The translations under genes and the position numbers were made by a program. The notes beneath the pieces are model-generated. The model ran no database searches. It was given only the letters and a program-made list of their open reading frames with translations, and was not told the origin of the DNA. Shown here piece after piece: positions 7,775-10,052 of a stretch of 10,052 nt of DNA. Position 1 is the stretch's first letter. Each line of letters opens with the position of its first letter. The stretch spans positions 1 through 10,052 of the forward strand of contig JAFGTI010000102.1 in NCBI GenBank assembly GCA_016934175.1. Direction: 5' to 3'. Origin of the DNA: Acholeplasmataceae bacterium. Its GTDB lineage: Bacteria > Bacillota_I > Bacilli_A > Acholeplasmatales > Acholeplasmataceae.

Positions 7775-8676
7775 ATGTAATCATATGATTTTATAAGTCT
7801 TAAATATTCGAATCCAATAATTCCTATCCACATCTCGCTTGCTTTTTCAAAGATATCTGGATAAATACCCCAATTCCAAGTAGGCTTCCATACGCCATCA
7901 TCATTTCTTGAAAGCATTGCTAAATCAAGTTCTTTGATGATAAGATTCCTATAAACATCAGATCCAAGTGATGGATGATATTTAATAAGTGCTGATGGTT
8001 TTACAGCATAGCTAGAAAACCATTTTGATTCATCAAGTTCAATTATTTTTTCCATATGAGTTAAAATTAGCATTTTTACTTTTTCATTCATTAAATCATG
8101 ACGATTTGCAGATATTAGATCATTTGCCATATCTATGATTGATCTAAGTTCATGAACTTCTATTGTTGTACTCTTTTTTAAATATTTAATTGCTTGGTTT
8201 ACGACGTGATTTGCCATTTTATATAGTTTACTATTTTTTTTCTCATATTTAAGAACAAATCCAGCAATTGAAGCCGAAGGATTTAAATCAAATGAATCGT
8301 GCTGAAAATTCCACCAAGGAGCACAAGGATAATGGTCGTTTGATGGTATAAGTCTTGGCCATAATTGATATTGACGTTCAAAAGTAGATTCGAGATAATC
8401 AAATAATCGTCTAACCATTGGTAATTCGCCTGAGATGTCCAACGTTCTGAGTATAGTCATTGCAAACCAAGAAGTAATTGGTGAAGAATTTGGATTCCAA
8501 GAATCTGGTTCTAGTGCACGTCCAAAACCACCATCAGGATTTTGATACTTTTCTAGTTCAATGAATACATCTTCTTGAAGTCCATGACTAAATAAATGAT
8601 CGATTTGAGCAATTTCAAGAGGTCTCGCATATTTTTTTATTTGTGAAATTAAAGCAATTAATTCTTTATGATCCAT
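7765..8676 (-). CDS. Alpha/alpha-toroid (terpenoid cyclase/prenyltransferase fold) protein, function unknown
   Basis: This 303-residue soluble protein has no signal peptide or membrane segment. It shows paired-helix repeats with QW-like turns: LEKYQNPDGGFGRALEPD at 41-58 followed by an aromatic helix (SPITSWFAMTILRTLDI), an aromatic patch PCAPWWNF at 117-124, and LAMLSRNDDGVWKPTWNWG at 252-270 near the end. Such N-x-D-G-G/V-[FW] turns mark the prenyltransferase/squalene-cyclase-like toroid fold. I see no DxDD acid motif, so squalene-hopene-type cyclisation is not supported, and no substrate can be named. ATG at 8676 is chosen because GGGAG lies 7 nt upstream; an in-frame ATG at 8721 would place the N-terminus inside the upstream terminator hairpin. 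It lies downstream of the UPF0154 gene on the same strand and converges with plsY. No separate promoter is evident. Confidence 0.75.
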   Translation of the reverse strand: MDHKELIALISQIKKYARPLEIAQIDHLFSHGLQEDVFIELEKYQNPDGGFGRALEPDSWNPNSSPITSWFAMTILRTLDISGELPMVRRLFDYLESTFERQYQLWPRLIPSNDHYPCAPWWNFQHDSFDLNPSASIAGFVLKYEKKNSKLYKMANHVVNQAIKYLKKSTTIEVHELRSIIDMANDLISANRHDLMNEKVKMLILTHMEKIIELDESKWFSSYAVKPSALIKYHPSLGSDVYRNLIIKELDLAMLSRNDDGVWKPTWNWGIYPDIFEKASEMWIGIIGFEYLRLIKSYDYIKK

Positions 8677-8683
8677 TTTTTTA

Positions 8684-8688
8684 CTCCC
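8684..8688 (-). promoter_or_regulatory. Ribosome binding site deciding the toroid-protein start
   Basis: GGGAG on the minus strand lies 7 nt before ATG at 8676. It supports this start over the in-frame ATG at 8721, which has no comparable site and falls within the hairpin. Confidence 0.7.
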
Positions 8689-8692
8689 ATAT

Positions 8693-8719
8693 ATAAAAAA
8701 GGCATATGTTGAATATGCC
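8693..8719 (-). terminator. Hairpin terminator after the UPF0154 gene
   Basis: On the minus strand, GGCATAT (8719-8713) pairs perfectly with ATATGCC (8707-8701) around a 5-nt loop and is followed by six T (8700-8695) and ATAT. It starts 14 nt past the UPF0154 stop. It ends about 18 nt before the toroid-protein start, so it may act as a partial terminator or attenuator between the two genes. Confidence 0.75.
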
Positions 8720-8733
8720 ATCTATATTTCTTT

Positions 8734-8958
8734 TTATTTATATTGATTCATTGAAGCTAATATTTGGCGAACTTGTTTTTCAGATGGGGTTCTTCCCATT
8801 TGCTTCATCATTTCACGAATCATCAATTCATTCACTGGTGGATTCTTTTCCAAATACTTTTTAAACCAAGCACGTGCAGCAAAAAATCCGACAACTGCAC
8901 CTAAAAGTATAGCAACAACTAACAATACGATAAACAACCAAACTTGTAATCCTGGCAT
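8734..8958 (-). CDS. UPF0154 (YneF-type) small membrane-anchored protein
   Basis: The protein is 74 residues, the usual size for the UPF0154 family (Bacillus subtilis YneF). A single N-terminal membrane helix (about 6-28, WLFIVLLVVAILLGAVVGFF) is followed by the family's typical cytosolic part: ARAWFKKYLEKNPPVNELMIREMMKQMGRTPSEKQVRQILASMN. The KNPP-(V/I)NE-M-(I/L)R-MM-QMGR-PS-K run is the family signature. The molecular role of the family is unknown. The start ATG at 8958 has an AAGGAGTG site 7 nt upstream. It has its own promoter (8988-9016) and is followed by a hairpin terminator; the toroid-protein gene lies 57 nt downstream on the same strand. It is divergent from the 280-residue membrane protein gene. 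Confidence 0.92.
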   Translation of the reverse strand: MPGLQVWLFIVLLVVAILLGAVVGFFAARAWFKKYLEKNPPVNELMIREMMKQMGRTPSEKQVRQILASMNQYK

Positions 8959-8987
8959 CCTAAATCACTCCTTACTTGCTATTATCT

Positions 8988-9016
8988 ATTTTACTCGATT
9001 CATTTAAAAAAAACAA
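8988..9016 (-). promoter_or_regulatory. Promoter of the UPF0154 gene
   Basis: On the minus strand, TTGTTT (9016-9011) lies 17 nt before TAAAAT (8993-8988). Transcription would start near 8981 and give a leader of about 23 nt. The -35 is a moderate match to consensus and sits 17 nt from the -35 of the divergent gene's promoter. Confidence 0.55.
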
Positions 9017-9033
9017 GCAAAAATGAGTATGGT

Positions 9034-9062
9034 TTGACAGAATATGATAATTTGATTATAAT
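9034..9062 (+). promoter_or_regulatory. Consensus promoter of the 280-residue membrane protein gene
   Basis: TTGACA (9034-9039) and TATAAT (9057-9062) are separated by the optimal 17 nt. The predicted start near 9069 gives a leader of about 27 nt. A second TATAAT-like hexamer, GATAAT, lies inside the spacer. Confidence 0.85.
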
Positions 9063-9083
9063 GAGCACAAAACCTAGTTTTTG

Positions 9084-9089
9084 AAGGGA
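9084..9089 (+). promoter_or_regulatory. Ribosome binding site deciding the membrane protein start
   Basis: AAGGGA lies 6 nt before ATG at 9096. An in-frame TTG at 9081 would put this site inside the coding region, so the ATG is preferred. Confidence 0.75.
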
Positions 9090-9095
9090 CTAATT

Positions 9096-9938
9096 ATGGA
9101 CTTTTTCATACAATTCGTTATCAGTTATGCAAGCTATGTGATTATTGCATATTTTGTTTATAATATCTTAGGCAGAAAAAGAAATATACCAATGATTATT
9201 CTTGGTGTTATTTTCATATCATCATTGATTGATTTTACTAATAAATTAGGTATTGGTTTAGAATCAAAAGTCCTTGTACTTTATTTTATGATGAGAGTAC
9301 TTCCAGTTTTATTTGCTTTTTATACGTTTATGGTAATCACTGGTGGTGTACAATTTTTTAGTCTAAAAAGAAGAAATAAACCACTCAAAGGGATATCAAG
9401 TGATATTCAGACGAAAAGATTATCAACAATGATTAGTATGTTTTCCTTAGTGGGTTCACTTGGATTTGGTACACTCAGTTTCTTCTATATTGAAGGATTT
9501 ATCAAATATATGATGATTGTTATCTTAATTTTTGCTTTTATATTTAGTATCTATATTTTACTCAGTAATCATAAAATTCTTAATGAGCAAGTAATTCTTA
9601 TTATTGGTAGAAATCGAGAAAAGTTATATTCATATCAAATTCCAAAAGACAAATATAGAATTGTGATTTCGGATTTTTTTAACAATGATAATTATATCGT
9701 GGATCCTATAGGAATTGCTATTTTGAAAGATGAGAATCGTAAAATCCAAAAAGATTATCTTTATTGGATTGCTACAAGCGATTCAGTTGATGTTAGTGAT
9801 GAGAAACTAAATGAACTATCTAAACTGAATTATTCATCTCAATTATCACTATTTGAGAAATACCATTACCGCACTTTAATTTTTGATATTGACTCAAGTG
9901 GCAATGCAAACTTACTCAAGAACAAGAAAATAAAATAA
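9096..9938 (+). CDS. Unrecognised membrane protein: about five membrane spans plus soluble C-terminal domain
   Basis: I do not recognise this 280-residue protein. Hydrophobic segments lie at about 4-25, 31-47, 58-83, 112-131 and 138-157. Basic stretches at 26-30 (GRKRN) and 90-98 (LKRRNKPLK) suggest which loops face the cytoplasm. A soluble domain of about 120 residues follows (160-280), with alternating hydrophobic strands: VILIIGRNREKL, YRIVISDFF, IGIAILKDE, YLYWIAT and RTLIFDIDSSG. This suggests a mixed alpha/beta or beta-rich fold. The N-terminal three helices faintly recall CdaA-type diadenylate cyclases, but the DGA and RHR catalytic motifs are absent, so that role is rejected. ATG at 9096 is chosen from its AAGGGA site. 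It is a single-gene unit, strongly promoted, divergent from the UPF0154 gene and bordered downstream by an insertion sequence. The gene itself appears intact. Confidence 0.85.
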   Translation: MDFFIQFVISYASYVIIAYFVYNILGRKRNIPMIILGVIFISSLIDFTNKLGIGLESKVLVLYFMMRVLPVLFAFYTFMVITGGVQFFSLKRRNKPLKGISSDIQTKRLSTMISMFSLVGSLGFGTLSFFYIEGFIKYMMIVILIFAFIFSIYILLSNHKILNEQVILIIGRNREKLYSYQIPKDKYRIVISDFFNNDNYIVDPIGIAILKDENRKIQKDYLYWIATSDSVDVSDEKLNELSKLNYSSQLSLFEKYHYRTLIFDIDSSGNANLLKNKKIK

Positions 9939-9965
9939 AAAAAAATAGAACACCTATTCTTATTC

Positions 9966-10052
9966 TGAACTGCCCCCTGTCAAGTAGACAGTGGAAATAA
10001 TTAAATATTTAGTTGATTTAAGGCTTGCTTTCGATATTCAATCGGAGTTAAG
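9966..10052 (-). mobile_element. IS3-family insertion sequence, transposase-3' end (partial)
   Basis: The element's end appears to be at TGAACTGCCCCCTG (9966-9979), a TG-starting terminal repeat of the kind seen in the IS3 family (IS150-like group). It contains a small palindrome, CTGTC-AAGTA-GACAG (9977-9991), and is followed inward by the stop codon of a transposase reading out towards this end. The rest lies beyond the window, so length, the other end and the target duplication cannot be seen. The exact boundary is inferred from the TG rule and the stop position. Confidence 0.75.
10001..10052 (-). CDS. IS3-family transposase (OrfB), C-terminal fragment
   Basis: On the minus strand the last 16 codons read LTPIEYRKQALNQLNI followed by TAA (10003-10001). 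The L-(S/T)-P-(I/V)-(E)-(Y/F)-R ending is the typical C-terminus of the rve-type DDE transposase OrfB of IS3 elements, just after the integrase catalytic core. The stop lies 35 nt inside the terminal repeat end, as expected for this family. Most of the gene is outside the window, so whether it is intact is unknown. Confidence 0.8.
   Translation of the reverse strand, partial: LTPIEYRKQALNQLNI

Noticed and set aside
8677..8721. Fifteen-residue longer N-terminus for the toroid protein starting at ATG 8721
   Set aside because: The extension is encoded by the terminator hairpin of the upstream gene, and the GGGAG site fits the ATG at 8676.
9081..9095. TTG start for the 280-residue membrane protein
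   Set aside because: The stretch contains the AAGGGA ribosome binding site of the ATG at 9096.
9096..9938. CdaA-type diadenylate cyclase
   Set aside because: Only the N-terminal helices are vaguely similar; the DGA and RHR motifs and the DAC domain are missing.

Overview
The window looks like chromosomal DNA of a low-GC, wall-less or near-wall-less member of the Firmicutes/Mollicutes branch, most likely Acholeplasma or a close relative such as Izemoplasmatales. This rests on strongly A+T-rich DNA, Bacillus/Staphylococcus-type proteins (ParE/ParC, PlsY, an UPF0154 protein), AAGGAG-type ribosome binding sites and TTGACA/TATAAT promoters. Tryptophan is encoded by TGG and the genes stay open under the standard code, which argues against Mycoplasma or Spiroplasma, where TGA is read as Trp. 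The genus is an inference.

Left part, minus strand (1-6979): a tight four-gene run read right to left. It starts at an extended -10 promoter and encodes parE (GTG start), parC (TAATG overlap with parE), a large P-loop uridine/nucleoside kinase (13 nt later), and a gene cut by the window edge that resembles a Fic fold without its catalytic motif (15 nt later). ParE and ParC form topoisomerase IV, the chromosome-decatenating enzyme. The two downstream genes appear to be co-transcribed with it, without an obvious functional link.

Middle (6980-8958): plsY (membrane glycerol-3-phosphate acyltransferase of phospholipid synthesis) is read on the plus strand from a consensus promoter divergent from parE. 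This parE-parC/plsY neighbourhood is also known from Bacillus. plsY converges on a minus-strand gene for an alpha/alpha-toroid (terpenoid-cyclase-like fold) protein of unknown function, and the two share a bidirectional terminator that contains both stop codons. Upstream of the toroid gene, on the same strand, is a small UPF0154/YneF-type membrane-anchored protein with its own promoter and a terminator hairpin.

Right end (8959-10052): divergent from the UPF0154 gene, a near-perfect consensus promoter drives an unrecognised 280-residue protein with about five membrane segments and a soluble C-terminal domain. Right after its stop, the sequence enters the terminal inverted repeat and transposase 3' end of an IS3-family insertion sequence, which may have inserted into that gene's terminator.

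There is no rRNA, tRNA, CRISPR array or riboswitch that I can support, and no gene-free stretch longer than about 140 bases. I see no convincing new multi-gene system. The more open items are the Fic-like protein, the toroid protein, the unknown membrane protein and the IS junction.
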